This document shows, in pieces, positions 55,140 to 64,000 of a DNA stretch of 64,000 bases. The notes beneath the pieces were generated by a model, which made no database searches, was not told the DNA's origin, and saw only the letters and a list, made by a program, of their open reading frames with translations. The stretch comes from Acidobacteriota bacterium (GTDB lineage: Bacteria; Acidobacteriota; Terriglobia; UBA7540): positions 124,001 through 188,000 of the forward strand of contig SCRD01000001.1 of assembly GCA_004298155.1 (NCBI GenBank), in the 5' to 3' direction. A program made the translations under genes and the position numbers. Within the stretch, counting starts at the first letter, position 1; the number at the start of each line of letters is the position of its first letter.

Positions 55140-57719
55140 GTGTCCGCCTTCAATTTCGACGATTTGATTTCTTGGTCACAAAAGCTCCCACTCTGGCAGC
55201 GCGATGCACTCCGTCGCATTCTATCCGGCAAGATAACGGCGACAGACATTGCTGACCTGTGCATGATGGCGAAATCAGTGCAAGACCTGCCGGTACCCGC
55301 AAAGGTTTCCCCGGATCCCGCAACTAAGAATCATATCCGCGCTTCTGGAGGGCCTTCGCCTCCCGTTGCTTTGACCGCAGTGCGCCAGATAAGTTGCGTG
55401 AATGCTCTTGCACCCGGTCCGATAACCTTCGCACCCGATGGTCTTACCGTAGTATATGGTGATAATGCCTCCGGTAAATCTGGAATCGCCCGCATTCTAA
55501 AAAAAGCTGGCCGTGCCAGGGAGCCTGGCGGACAAATTCGTCCCAGTGTCTTCGAGCCCGATCCCGGCAAACCCGCCAGCGCCGTCATTGAATTTCGCGC
55601 TGGAACAACGGATATCTCATTCCATTGGGTCGATGGTGAGCCCACGAACGCCGAGTTGACGAGAATCAACGTATTCGACGCGAGCTGTGCTGCGGTTCAA
55701 GTAGAGCAAGATAACCGCCTGGCCTATACGCCGGAAATCCTTCTGGTATTCCAAGACCTAGCCGAGATATGCCGTGCCGTTGCCGCAACCCTCAAGGCCG
55801 AAAAGGAAGGACTCGAAAGCCAGCGACCTCCCCAAATTAGTCTGCTCTCCCTCCGGCCACAAACGGCAGCCGGTATCCTAGTACGCCACCTCACACCCCA
55901 AACGAAAACAGAGGACATCGATGCCATCTGTAACGTGAATGATGAGGATCGCGAACGTCACAAGATTCTTGTGCGCGCATTACAGGACAGTCCCTCCAGC
56001 CAAGCCGACCTCCTTGAGGCGCGCGCCCGTCGCTTGAAGGAGCTTGACGACCTCACCTTGAAACTTGAAAGGTCCTTTCGCGAGGCCGCCCTGAAAAGTT
56101 TTGAAGAACAAATTTCTGAAGCCGACGCTGCCGAAGAAGCAGCCAAAGCCGCCCGCCAATCCTTTGCTTCCAACTCCTCCCTCGCGGGACTCGGTGCTGA
56201 TGCTTGGAAACAACTCTGGGAATCTGCCCGCCGGTATTCCGAAACAGTGGCGTATCCTTCTGAACCTTTCCCTGTTACGCGAGCAGAAGCGCGCTGCCTT
56301 CTCTGTCAACAGACAATTGACAAACGTGCTGCTGAACGCTTGACCAAGTTCGAGCAGTTCGTTCAAGATGACGTTCAGCAGCGTGCCGACACGGCTCGTG
56401 CTCACGTCGCTACTCAAGGAGTCCAACTTCAGCATCTCAAGATTCCGCTCTCTGGTACCCAACTGCGCGAATCGGGCCTGCAAGGTACGCCCTCAGCACA
56501 GACTGTTAGGGCTTTTATCGTGGCCGCAGGGCTCAGGCGGCGTTACCTGATTCACAGAGTCAGAGGGGCGCGTCCAAATCAGCCTCCAAGCCTCCCACCG
56601 CGCCCAGACCTTGGCAACATTCGCAGCGCACTGGCTGAAGAGATCAATAGCCTTCGCGCCGCCGCGCAAACTGATGAACGGCGGAACATACAACGTGAAT
56701 TTGAGGAACTGGACGACCGTATCAAGCTTTCCCCCCTAAAAGGCATACTCAAGCAGGAGGTAGCGAGGCTCTTGTACTGTGCCCTTCTCGACCTCGCCAG
56801 GAGCGATTGCGATACTACTGGGATAACCCGCAAAGGCGGCGAAGTAGCACAGCTTGTTGTAACCGCACGTCTCCGAAGTGACTTTGCAGCTAAGCTCAGT
56901 CAGCTCGGGTTCGCTGCGCCTCCCGTCGATATTAAACTTGGAGCAGGTACTGTCGGCCAGCACCCATATCGTATCTCATTGATTGCCAAGGAAGACGTCC
57001 CCCCTTCGGAAATCCTAAGTGAGGGGGAAAAAAACTGTGTCGCCCTCGCTGGATTTCTGGCTGAGCTGGAAACAACGAATAGTGGATCCGGCATTATTTT
57101 TGACGATCCTGTATCGTCCCTCGACCATCACTACCGTCTCAAGGTTGCCCGCGTGCTCATCGAGGTGGCTAGGCACCGGCAGGTTGTGGTCTTTACCCAC
57201 GACATAGTTTTCCTTCTTATGCTTACAAAATATGCTCGAATAGCTGGCATACGGCTCGCCGAAAGAAGCCTGAGACGCGGCAGCCCGGGCCACGGAGTCC
57301 CGGAAGAAGGCCCACCTTGGGTTGCCATGTCAGTCGCTAAACGCATCGGCGTGCTTCGTAACGAACTTCAAACCGCAGCGGCAATTCTGCGCAAGGGTGA
57401 CCAACCTGCTTATGAACAAAAGGCCGAATGGATTTATAACCGTCTGCGCCAATCTTGGGAGCGTACCGTCGAGGAACTGCTGCTGAATCAAGTTGTTGTC
57501 CGTTTTGGAGATGGCGTGTCAACACAGCGACTCAGAGCACTAACCGATATCACAGAAGCTGATGTCCAGACTGTCGATTCCGAAATGACGTATTGCTCCA
57601 GCTATGTCCACGACGAATCAGTTGCCGTGAATACGGGCATCCCGAGTCCGAGTGTCGTCGAAGCAGACATCCAGCGCCTCGACGATTGGGTTACCATCCT
57701 TCGGAAGCGACGAAAATAG
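55140..57719 (+). CDS. AAA_13-type ATPase, Rad50/RloC-like, possible anticodon nuclease
   Basis: 859 residues from GTG 55140 (GGAAAGG 6 bases upstream; protein then starts SAFNFDDLISWSQKLPLWQ). A helical N-terminal module with LWQRDALRRI precedes the ATPase: Walker A GDNASGKS (about 107-114), two coiled coil-like segments around a CXXC hook (C386-LL-C389), ABC signature LSEGEKNCVALAG (about 627), Walker B IIFDDPVSSLD (about 652) and H-loop VVFTHD (about 686). In the C-terminal part R770-X3-E774 and H824 could form an Arg-Glu-His triad like that of PrrC/RloC nucleases; this is inference, and spacing differs from PrrC. A stand-alone defence gene is likely. Surrounded by repeats, no partner genes. 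Confidence 0.78.
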   Translation: MSAFNFDDLISWSQKLPLWQRDALRRILSGKITATDIADLCMMAKSVQDLPVPAKVSPDPATKNHIRASGGPSPPVALTAVRQISCVNALAPGPITFAPDGLTVVYGDNASGKSGIARILKKAGRAREPGGQIRPSVFEPDPGKPASAVIEFRAGTTDISFHWVDGEPTNAELTRINVFDASCAAVQVEQDNRLAYTPEILLVFQDLAEICRAVAATLKAEKEGLESQRPPQISLLSLRPQTAAGILVRHLTPQTKTEDIDAICNVNDEDRERHKILVRALQDSPSSQADLLEARARRLKELDDLTLKLERSFREAALKSFEEQISEADAAEEAAKAARQSFASNSSLAGLGADAWKQLWESARRYSETVAYPSEPFPVTRAEARCLLCQQTIDKRAAERLTKFEQFVQDDVQQRADTARAHVATQGVQLQHLKIPLSGTQLRESGLQGTPSAQTVRAFIVAAGLRRRYLIHRVRGARPNQPPSLPPRPDLGNIRSALAEEINSLRAAAQTDERRNIQREFEELDDRIKLSPLKGILKQEVARLLYCALLDLARSDCDTTGITRKGGEVAQLVVTARLRSDFAAKLSQLGFAAPPVDIKLGAGTVGQHPYRISLIAKEDVPPSEILSEGEKNCVALAGFLAELETTNSGSGIIFDDPVSSLDHHYRLKVARVLIEVARHRQVVVFTHDIVFLLMLTKYARIAGIRLAERSLRRGSPGHGVPEEGPPWVAMSVAKRIGVLRNELQTAAAILRKGDQPAYEQKAEWIYNRLRQSWERTVEELLLNQVVVRFGDGVSTQRLRALTDITEADVQTVDSEMTYCSSYVHDESVAVNTGIPSPSVVEADIQRLDDWVTILRKRRK

Positions 57720-57728
57720 TTGGTAGCC

Positions 57729-57751
57729 ACAGTCAGTGAAGTTCTGACTGT
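57729..57751 (+). terminator. hairpin just after the AAA_13 ATPase gene
   Basis: ACAGTCAG-tgaagtt-CTGACTGT, a perfect 8-base stem starting 10 bases after the stop codon, followed by AGGTTCTTCC. Only a weak T run, so a moderate terminator at best. Confidence 0.5.
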
Positions 57752-57808
57752 AGGTTCTTCCCGGCCAAAAGGCCCATGGACAGGAGGACGTTGTCCGGGC
57801 CTACCGAC

Positions 57809-58880
57809 TACAAATGCCCCCTCACCCGCCGTCGTACCTCCGGCACCCTCTCCCCGTGGAGAGGGCTACAACGTCGAAGACGACGCGTGGACGCCGACCT
57901 ATCCCCACAGAGAGGGCTGGAACGTCGAAGACGAGGCGTGGGTGCCCACCTCTCCCCCTGGAGAGGGCTCCAACGTCGAATGATGACGCGTCCCGCCCAC
58001 CTCTCCCAACGGAGAGGGCTGGAACGTTGCGGGCTGCTTGCGAAGTGAGTCGTTACAAGAACCAGCCTGCTTGGAATTCACTTTGCCGCATACATTCCGA
58101 ACTGCGGAACGTATGCGCTACCCACCTAAAAAACGCCCCTTACCCGCCGTCGTACCTCCGGCACCCTCTCCCCATGGGAAAGCGCTTGGAAGATTTGGGA
58201 CGGCTGAATCCCACGGCTTGCGACGTGGGCTAAAATCTTTCGGCGCGCCGGGCCGAGGAAGGGGCGGAAGGCAGAAGACGGCGGCAGAGGAAAGCGGGAA
58301 GCAGAGAAAAAGGTGAAGGCCTGGGGTGAAAATACCCCCTCACCCGCCGTCGTACCTCCGGCACCCTCTCCCCCTGGAGAGGGCTACAACGTCGAATGAT
58401 GACGCGTCCCGCCCACCTCTCCCAACGGAGAGGGCTGGAACGTTGCGGGCTGCTTGCGAAGTGAGTCGTTACAAGAACCAGCCTGCTTGGAATTCAATTT
58501 GCCGCATACATTCCGAACTACGGAACGTATGCGCTACCCACCTAAAAAACGCCCCTCACCCGCCGTCGTACCTCCGACACCCTCTCCCCCTGGAGAGGGC
58601 TTGGAATATTTGGGGCGGCTGAATCCCACGTCTCACGACGTGGGCTAAAGTCTTTCGCCCCTCCGGGGCTGAGGAAAAGGCGGAAGGCAGAAGGCGGCAG
58701 CAGAAGGAAGTGGGAAGCAGAGAATAAGGTGAAGGCCAGGGGCGAAAATACCCCTCACCCGCCGTCGTACCTCCGGCACCCTCTCCCCCAGGGGAGAGGG
58801 CTTGGAAGATTTGGGGCGGCTGAATCCCACGTCTCACGACGTGGGCTAAAGTCTTGCGGCCCTCCGGGCCTTGGCGCATG
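57809..58880. repeat. mosaic of interspersed repeats with a 416-bp tandem duplication
   Basis: The unit CACCCGCCGTCGTACCTCCG followed by a CCCTCTCC...GGAGAGGGCT palindrome occurs near 57834, 58141, 58341, 58557 and 58757. The block from 57961 to about 58376 is repeated at 58377 to about 58792 with few differences, and a shorter third copy of the end follows. CCCACGTC hairpins close the units at 58210, 58625 and 58826. Reading frames here are repeat-derived and not genes. Confidence 0.88.
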
Positions 58881-59162
58881 GCGACGCCCTCCGCGCAAGT
58901 CCGAAATTACCTGTTGCGCAGGTAACAATGTTCAGGGGTCGAACGCGGCGGGCAATGGAAGAGTTTATGAAATTATCGGCAGATCAGGCGTTATCCTGCT
59001 TCGTTGCTGAGAGATGCATTGCCGTTGTGAATTTTGGCACGCCGGTTGCTAGGATGCATAGCGCGGGCAAGATTTGGACTGCAGAACGTTTTCTCCGGCT
59101 CCTGGCAAACTTCTTTGCAGGAGGCCCATGCTGAATACTGGCTGCAGAGCAAGGAGCGCCTT

Positions 59163-59309
59163 ATGTGTCCGAGAACTGAGATTGTTGAAACCCGGGTTTA
59201 CCGTCGCGAGAGAGGCAAGGATGTTCTTTGCCGATTGATTTATGAAGTGACGCCGTTTCGGGATAATTTGCTGCGTTGGTTTTTGCTTGGCATCGAGGAA
59301 CTGGAATGA
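59163..59309 (+). CDS. possible small protein
   Basis: 48 residues starting MCPRTEIVETRVYRRERGKD, then VLCRLIYEVTPFRDNLLRW and a short acidic end. AAGGAG lies 6 bases before the ATG, the main support. No family recognised. The surrounding 58881-59482 region is otherwise non-coding. Confidence 0.35.
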   Translation: MCPRTEIVETRVYRRERGKDVLCRLIYEVTPFRDNLLRWFLLGIEELE

Positions 59310-59482
59310 TAGTAGATTTCCGCAAGTGGTTTCCGGGGCCTCAGCGCTTCGAGCATCTCATAGTTAAGTTCTTCTCTGAACTGCCGGCACCAAACTCCCG
59401 TGTTGAAGATTGAGACGCCCGCCTGGGGCGACGCCCTCCTCCCGGCGCGATTTCGCCTCCCGAAGAAACGACAACCAGAAAA

Positions 59483-60244
59483 TCACGGACCGTGGCGCGG
59501 GCCGTGGGCGGTGAGGCTCATCAATTTGCCGCCGGACGTTCTGGTGAGGCCGCGAAGGGCCTTCAGGTCCGCGGCGGTCTTTCGCAGTTCCAGACCTTTC
59601 AACAGCCAGTACGCTCCGAAAAAGAGAATTCCTGCCGCCTCCACCCAGAAGGTCCTGAACTCCGTCTTCATCACAGTATTCAAAGCGTACGCCACGACCA
59701 TTGAAGCGATCATCGCCCAACCGATCAGCTTGTAGGCCAGCTTGAGATGGGCGATGACTTTAGCCGGGTTGCGCATGTCTGTGTCTTTGATGAGGTCCAG
59801 CGTGTTGTCTGCGCAAAACAGGGCCACAAACGCGATGCAGAGGAACAGGCCCACGGCGCACAATCCGTGCAGCGTAATCCAGGAGGGGGAAGCCGCCTCG
59901 GGAAAAATAGCGACGCCTACGGCCAGCAATCCGGCGATGTTCAGCGCCCAGTTTTCGGCGCGGCCGAAACCTTTATAGAGGTAGAGAAAGATGCCTTCCA
60001 CAAACAACAGCCCGACAAACCAATCCCGCATGGACCGGCTGTCGAACCCCATTGCGTGGTAGTAGGCGCTCATCGAAGGCTGGAGCGGCAGCCGGGCATA
60101 AAGTCTTCCGCCAAGCCACAGCAGGAAAGGAAAAGCGATGCCAATGACAGCGATGCCCACGCGGATGTTGATGTAGGTGCTGAAAATGTGCTGCTGCAAT
60201 TCTTCCGGCGTCAGGTCAGGTTCTGGGATTAAACGGAAGGCCAT
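59483..60244 (-). CDS. polytopic membrane protein of unknown function
   Basis: 253 residues with about six to seven membrane helices (from about 28-45, 72-90, 98-115, 124-146, 170-188 and 196-214). Sequence such as PSMSAYYHAMGFDSRSMRDW and LCIAFVALFCADNTLDLI has polar residues inside or next to helices. A cytoplasmic basic C-terminus (about 220-253) follows. GAGGA lies 4 bases before the ATG. No neighbours in operon. Recalls DUF998-like or frpC-type membrane proteins only loosely, so left unnamed. Confidence 0.78.
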   Translation of the reverse strand: MAFRLIPEPDLTPEELQQHIFSTYINIRVGIAVIGIAFPFLLWLGGRLYARLPLQPSMSAYYHAMGFDSRSMRDWFVGLLFVEGIFLYLYKGFGRAENWALNIAGLLAVGVAIFPEAASPSWITLHGLCAVGLFLCIAFVALFCADNTLDLIKDTDMRNPAKVIAHLKLAYKLIGWAMIASMVVAYALNTVMKTEFRTFWVEAAGILFFGAYWLLKGLELRKTAADLKALRGLTRTSGGKLMSLTAHGPRHGP

Positions 60245-61012
60245 CGGTTCCTCCTGTCAAAACAAAATTGCGCCATCGCACTTTGTTCTGGTTTGGCAGC
60301 CGCAGGCGCGGCCCTTCAATGCCGTGGGTCGTCGGTCGAAATCCCTGAAATCCTGCTGCTCTACCCGTGCGCCGACGGTGAGCCAGGCAACGACGAGCGC
60401 GGATCCAAAGGCAGGCTTGGGCATAAAATCCGCCCCTGACAGGCCGCAATCGCCCGAGGGCGTAGTGTGCAGCGTCGTAACACTGGTGATTGCTGAGCCC
60501 GGAATCACCGATGTGTAGAACTCGGCTGCCTCCTTCGCCTATTTATCGAACTACGAATGCGGAGTGATTTTTTGCACGCCGCTATTTTATCACTCCCTCG
60601 AACCGCGCCACGAGCGGTCCATGCGGGCTACGGATATGTTGGCAAGGACTGGAGTGAGTTGGAAAGATATGCTTACAACTGAGATTATTTTTCGCCTTCC
60701 CAACTCTTTTTTGTCTCCTCCGGTGTTTGCGGTCAAGGATAAGCGCACCATGTTGCACCAGTAATTACTGTGCAGCCGCCCTTCCACGCGCATCAGGCCT
60801 CGTGTTGACGAGTATGCTCTTTGTAATCATTGGCATGCAACGATAGGTCGAGGTCACAAGCAGGTGCGGCGCAGCGCACTGAAATTTCCATCCAGGCGCG
60901 GTAAAGTGCGGGTTGTCAGGTGTATTGCTGCGCAGCGGTCGAAACGTGAAGTTTACTGTACGTTAACCCTTGCCGGCCACCCGCGGCAATCTGCTGTATG
61001 GAGGTGCCTGCG
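60245..61012. other. intergenic region, no gene seen
   Basis: 768 bases between divergently placed genes. Short frames on both strands have no ribosome site and no recognisable product. It must contain the promoters of both flanking genes; no distinct hexamer pair stood out. Confidence 0.4.
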
Positions 61013-61498
61013 ATGAAGACACTACGAAGTATGATTATCCCGGCCTCGGTGCTGATGATGTTTCTCGGCTTGGCGGCGGGAATGGAAGCACAGACTCTCA
61101 GGGTAACCAGTTTTGCAGGGAAATTTACTCTCCCCTTTATGGCCCAGTGGGGAAGGATGACCCTGCCTCCCGGCAACTACAATCTCTACTACGGAAATCT
61201 CGGCATGAGCGGGCCCCGCATGGTAGAAGTAGCTAATGAGGATTTGGGAGTCCAGCGTGGCTTGATTCTTCCCGTGGGGGAGGATATCCGTAAAGCGACG
61301 CGGAGCGTTCTGGTTTGCGTTCTCGAGGGCGACAAAGCATATGTCCGTTCGTTGGAGATGGCAGAGATTGGCCAGTCCATAAACTTTGAAAGGCCACACG
61401 GCGTGAGCGTTGATGCATGGATCGTGGCCGGCGAACAGATCCCCAACACAAACAGAGAGCTTGCTGAAGCACGCATAGCGATTGTGCCGGTGAAATAA
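61013..61498 (+). CDS. secreted protein of unknown function
   Basis: 161 residues. Signal peptide at 1-27 (KTLRSMIIPASVLMMFLGLA, cleavage near GMEAQ). The mature part is a beta-rich domain: FAGKFTLPFMAQWGRMTLPP with GNYNLYYG, then VLVCVLEGDKAYVRSLEM. The 'LPPGxYxL' segment is seen in small secreted acidobacterial proteins (from memory). GGAGGTG lies 6-7 bases before ATG 61013. Single gene; no function assigned. Confidence 0.75.
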   Translation: MKTLRSMIIPASVLMMFLGLAAGMEAQTLRVTSFAGKFTLPFMAQWGRMTLPPGNYNLYYGNLGMSGPRMVEVANEDLGVQRGLILPVGEDIRKATRSVLVCVLEGDKAYVRSLEMAEIGQSINFERPHGVSVDAWIVAGEQIPNTNRELAEARIAIVPVK

Positions 61499-61693
61499 GG
61501 AGTGTAATTCCAGACGAAACTCTTCGCTCCGAGTGGGGCCGAACTGCAGAGCTTGCTCTGACAAAGACGGCCCCTTCCTTGCTTTTTTGCTGCCGCCCCT
61601 CTCTTACGGAAAGAGCATGTGTTGCCGTCATCAGCCTTCGGCTCCTCCATATCTCAAACTTCTACCCGCCAGTTGCTCTGAAACCTTGAATAT

Positions 61694-61882
61694 TCAATCT
61701 TGAATGAATGCCGCCCCCTGCCGCTGGCCGCCCGTCGGGCCAGGCGGTGAGAGCAGCCCATAGACGCCAATCGCGCCCTTGACGCCCACGTAAACGCGCC
61801 CGTTGACAACGGTAGGAATGTTGAAGTGCAGCCCCATGCCTGCGCGGTCGCTCGAAGCCTTCATCTTCACCTGCGAAGCGTT
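61694..61882 (-). pseudogene. C-terminal remnant of a PQQ-type beta-propeller protein gene
   Basis: Leftward, the last 60 codons read ASSDRAGMGLHFNIPTVVNG, RVYVGVKGAIGVYGLL and a short tail. This is the closing blade of PQQ/quinoprotein-like (BamB-type) propellers, in which FxIPTVxNGxVYVG...VYGLL is a hallmark. Upstream sequence is not propeller-like, so only the tail of a 400-600-residue gene remains. Confidence 0.6.
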
Positions 61883-62220
61883 ACGTGGTTTCATAAGGTC
61901 CTTTCGTTCCGCCTTGATTGCCGGCCTGCGTTGGGACGTTTCGCAGTTTCCGGATCGGCAAAGCGTCAACTTGCCGGCGTAGCGTTCATGCGATTCGAAG
62001 TTGGGTGCTTTTCCAATGGGTTCGACCAGAATTTGGGACGGGCTATACAAGACGCGATATTCCATGCATGGGAAGGCTGCATCAGTCAGCCCGGGAGCCA
62101 GGCTGAGATTTACGTAAAAACAAGGCTCAATGATTTCGATAAGATAATTCAAGTCAACAGGTTATGAGCCCAAATGGCCAGCCCTAAGGCTATAGAGCCA
62201 TGCGTAGCGAATTGCGTTTT
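61883..62220. other. non-coding region
   Basis: Frames open in this stretch do not resemble proteins. Probably leftover sequence from the same decayed locus as the PQQ-type remnant. Confidence 0.35.
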
Positions 62221-62247
62221 GGGTTTCGGACGGATGTCCGGAAACCC
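62221..62247. other. strong hairpin upstream of rpoD
   Basis: GGGTTTC-GGAC and GTCC-GGAAACCC pair around GGAT with one bulged base. No T run on either side. It lies just before the candidate rpoD promoter and may insulate it from transcription coming from the left. Confidence 0.4.
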
Positions 62248-62287
62248 CTGGTGTATAGAGACTTGTTCCTTAGTATGTGTTAACTTG

Positions 62288-62317
62288 TTGATTTTGCTTT
62301 ACGTATTGCGGTAAGAT
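62288..62317 (+). promoter_or_regulatory. candidate rpoD promoter
   Basis: TTGATT (62288-62293) and TAAGAT (62312-62317) with an 18-base spacer. This would leave an untranslated leader of about 275 bases before the rpoD ATG, in which no gene is seen. Confidence 0.3.
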
Positions 62318-62598
62318 AATGGATGAGTCTGCCGTGAATGGCCCATACAGATCAGGGTCCGCCTGCAAGAGCATAGTTCCCGAACAATGGCGGAATGTTT
62401 GAATCCATTTGGCTTTTCTTTGCATCCTAAATATTGAGCAGGGGAGCCTGGTAGGGAATGGGCCAAATTTTGGACAGGGTACTGACCTTCTGCACTATCT
62501 AACTTCCACCACTTCTTTAAAGGTTACAGGGGGAAAGGTCTTGGGGAAAGGTGATCCCCAGTGGCTGCCTGAATTTGTGACCCTGAGAAGGAACCAAT

Positions 62599-64000
62599 AT
62601 GTTGGACGTCAAACTTAATTTTCGTCATCCGAGTGATACGGATGTTGTGGACGACGAGGAGCGTGATCTGCTCTCGGAGGAAGAGCCCGAACTGTCGCTG
62701 CGCGGCGAGGCGGATTGGGAAATTTCAGCCGAGGAAGAAGACACCGAATATGACCTGACGCCGGGGCCGCTGGAAGGCTCCATCGATCCCGTACGGACCT
62801 ATCTGCGGGACATGGGCCGAGTGCCGCTGCTGAACCGCGCGGGCGAAGTACGCCTGGCGCAGCGGATTGAGCGGGGCCAGATTGTCGCCCGGCGCGCCAT
62901 GTCGCGTTCGCCGCTGGTGCTGAAGGAGCTGATAGCTACCTCCAAGGCCTTGCGCGCGGGCAAGATATTGATCCGGGACATCGTCAATTTTGACGCGGAG
63001 GAGCTGGCGGAGCCAAAGCAACTTGCCGCGAAGACCCGCACAACCTTGAAGTCGCTTGATGAGCTGTGCAAATTATATCGACTGGCTTTGAGACAGGCTT
63101 CGGCCTTCGAGCGCGCTCCGAAATCGAGGAAGCGGGCTGTACTGCACGCTCGCTACCGCCTGGCGCGGACGCGCGTCCGCATGTCGCGGCTGGTAATGCA
63201 GCTTGACTTGAACACCCAGGAAACCGACCGGCTGATTGGCGTGGTCTCGCACGCCAGCCATCGCATGCAGGAGCTGCGACACCAGATTGACCGGCTGAAG
63301 ACGCACAGCTCAGCACGCGGCCGCACTCCAGCCGGCGCGCGGAGCGAGCTCCGCCTGCACCAGCAGCGGCTGAAAGTGCTGGAAACTGAATCAGGTGTAA
63401 CCGCACTCGAGATGAAGCGCACGTGGGACAAAATCCAGATTGGACAACTCCACGCCGAGCAGGCCCGCAAAGAACTGACCGAGGCCAACCTTCGGCTGGT
63501 GGTTTCCATCGCCAAGAAATACATCAAGCGAGGGCTGCATCTTCTCGATCTCATCCAGGAAGGGAACCTGGGGTTGATGAAGGCAGTGGAGAAATTTGAC
63601 TGGAGGCGTGGTTACAAGTTTTCAACCTACGCCACGTGGTGGATCCGGCAGGCGATCACGCGCGGCATCGCGGACAAGGCCCGCACCATCCGCGTGCCGG
63701 TGCACGCCAACGACACCATCAACAAACTGGCCCGCGCGCGCGGCGAACTGACGCGCGAACTGGGCCGCGACCCCAGCATTGCTGAGGTTGCGCGGCGGGC
63801 GCAAATTACCGTGGCCAAGGCCCGCCAGGTGATGAAGATCGCCCAGCAGCCGCTTTCTCTGCATACTCCCATCGGCGATGACGGCGAATCGCAGTTGAGC
63901 GACTTTTTGGAAGACAAGCACACGCCCTCTCCTTCGGATTCTGCCATCCATGTGAACCTGAAGGAGCAGACGGCTTCCATGCTGAAAACGCTGACGCCGC
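62599..64000 (+). CDS. rpoD: primary sigma factor RpoD/SigA (3' end outside window)
   Basis: 467 codons to the window edge. Region 1.2 starts near residue 64 ([20 protein letters not shown]). A long spacer (non-conserved region, about 110-290) precedes region 2 (about 294-365) with [40 protein letters not shown] and [20 protein letters not shown]. Region 3 follows ([34 protein letters not shown]). Region 4 lies beyond base 64000. The N-terminal region 1.1 is short and acidic ([16 protein letters not shown]). AAGGA is 6 bases before the ATG. It directs general transcription. Confidence 0.93.
   Translation, partial: MLDVKLNFRHPSDTDVVDDEERDLLSEEEPELSLRGEADWEISAEEEDTEYDLTPGPLEGSIDPVRTYLRDMGRVPLLNRAGEVRLAQRIERGQIVARRAMSRSPLVLKELIATSKALRAGKILIRDIVNFDAEELAEPKQLAAKTRTTLKSLDELCKLYRLALRQASAFERAPKSRKRAVLHARYRLARTRVRMSRLVMQLDLNTQETDRLIGVVSHASHRMQELRHQIDRLKTHSSARGRTPAGARSELRLHQQRLKVLETESGVTALEMKRTWDKIQIGQLHAEQARKELTEANLRLVVSIAKKYIKRGLHLLDLIQEGNLGLMKAVEKFDWRRGYKFSTYATWWIRQAITRGIADKARTIRVPVHANDTINKLARARGELTRELGRDPSIAEVARRAQITVAKARQVMKIAQQPLSLHTPIGDDGESQLSDFLEDKHTPSPSDSAIHVNLKEQTASMLKTLTP

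Noticed and set aside
57776-58048. Arg-rich repeat protein
   Set aside because: The frame consists of the interspersed DNA repeats and has no ribosome site.
57809-58880. CRISPR array
   Set aside because: Repeats are long, uneven, of several kinds and duplicated together with the sequence between them; spacers are not unique and no cas genes are near.
60257-60508. 83-codon leftward frame with several cysteines
   Set aside because: No ribosome site, no family resemblance and low-information sequence.

Overview
The window looks like a chromosomal segment of an Acidobacteriota bacterium. This is inferred from gene content: an Oar-type TonB receptor with a carboxypeptidase-like N-terminal domain, an Hfq-like protein with a long N-terminal tail, a bacillithiol glycosyltransferase (BshA), an ASPIC/UnbV (CRTAC1) protein and moderately high GC. 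No rRNA or other decisive taxonomic marker is present. One tRNA, tRNA-Leu(UAG), is seen. There is no CRISPR array and no intact transposase.

Layout. 1-9.1 kb: housekeeping genes, mostly leftward (partial Oar-like receptor, bshA, a secreted protein, hfq-like, holB, tmk), then rightward yggS and a DUF167 gene. 9-20 kb: metabolic and hypothetical genes (sodium:solute symporter, M24 peptidase, Tat-exported Gfo/Idh oxidoreductase, GT39-type glycosyltransferase, glutaredoxin-like protein, aldo/keto reductase, MOSC protein), ending at tRNA-Leu with a possible integrase remnant beside it.

20.7-41.5 kb is a nitrate-respiration and nitric-oxide island. A leftward operon runs from a diheme cytochrome c (NarC-like) through narG, narH, narJ, narI and narK to an outer-membrane porin-like protein. 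Next to it are an NsrR/IscR-like Rrf2 regulator and a cysteine-rich PAS-LuxR regulator. Further right are an ASPIC/UnbV protein overlapping a membrane b-type/pentaheme c-type cytochrome, two NnrS-family genes (one fused to a DUF1858/ScdA_N-like domain) and the Fe-S repair gene ric. The nnrS and ric promoters carry matching TGAC-N4-GTCA palindromes, about 41.5 bp upstream of the start sites predicted from candidate -10 hexamers. This points to one Dnr/NnrR-type regulon for NO defence, although the regulator is not in the window.

42-51.5 kb: a GMC oxidoreductase with its gluconate-dehydrogenase-subunit-3-like partner, a zinc-ribbon protein, murJ, and the leftward cluster rpmH-rnpA-yidD-yidC-jag-mnmE. 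In that cluster rpmH appears to start with TTG, rnpA with GTG overlapping the rpmH stop, and yidD with CTG overlapping the rnpA stop.

51.7-64 kb is looser and rich in repeats: a lactonase, a secreted two-repeat protein between two copies of a branched palindrome, a Rad50/RloC-like AAA_13 ATPase with a CxxC hook and a possible C-terminal nuclease triad (candidate defence gene), a mosaic of interspersed repeats duplicated with a 416-bp period, two hypothetical genes, a PQQ-propeller gene remnant, and the 5' part of the primary sigma factor gene rpoD, cut by the window end.
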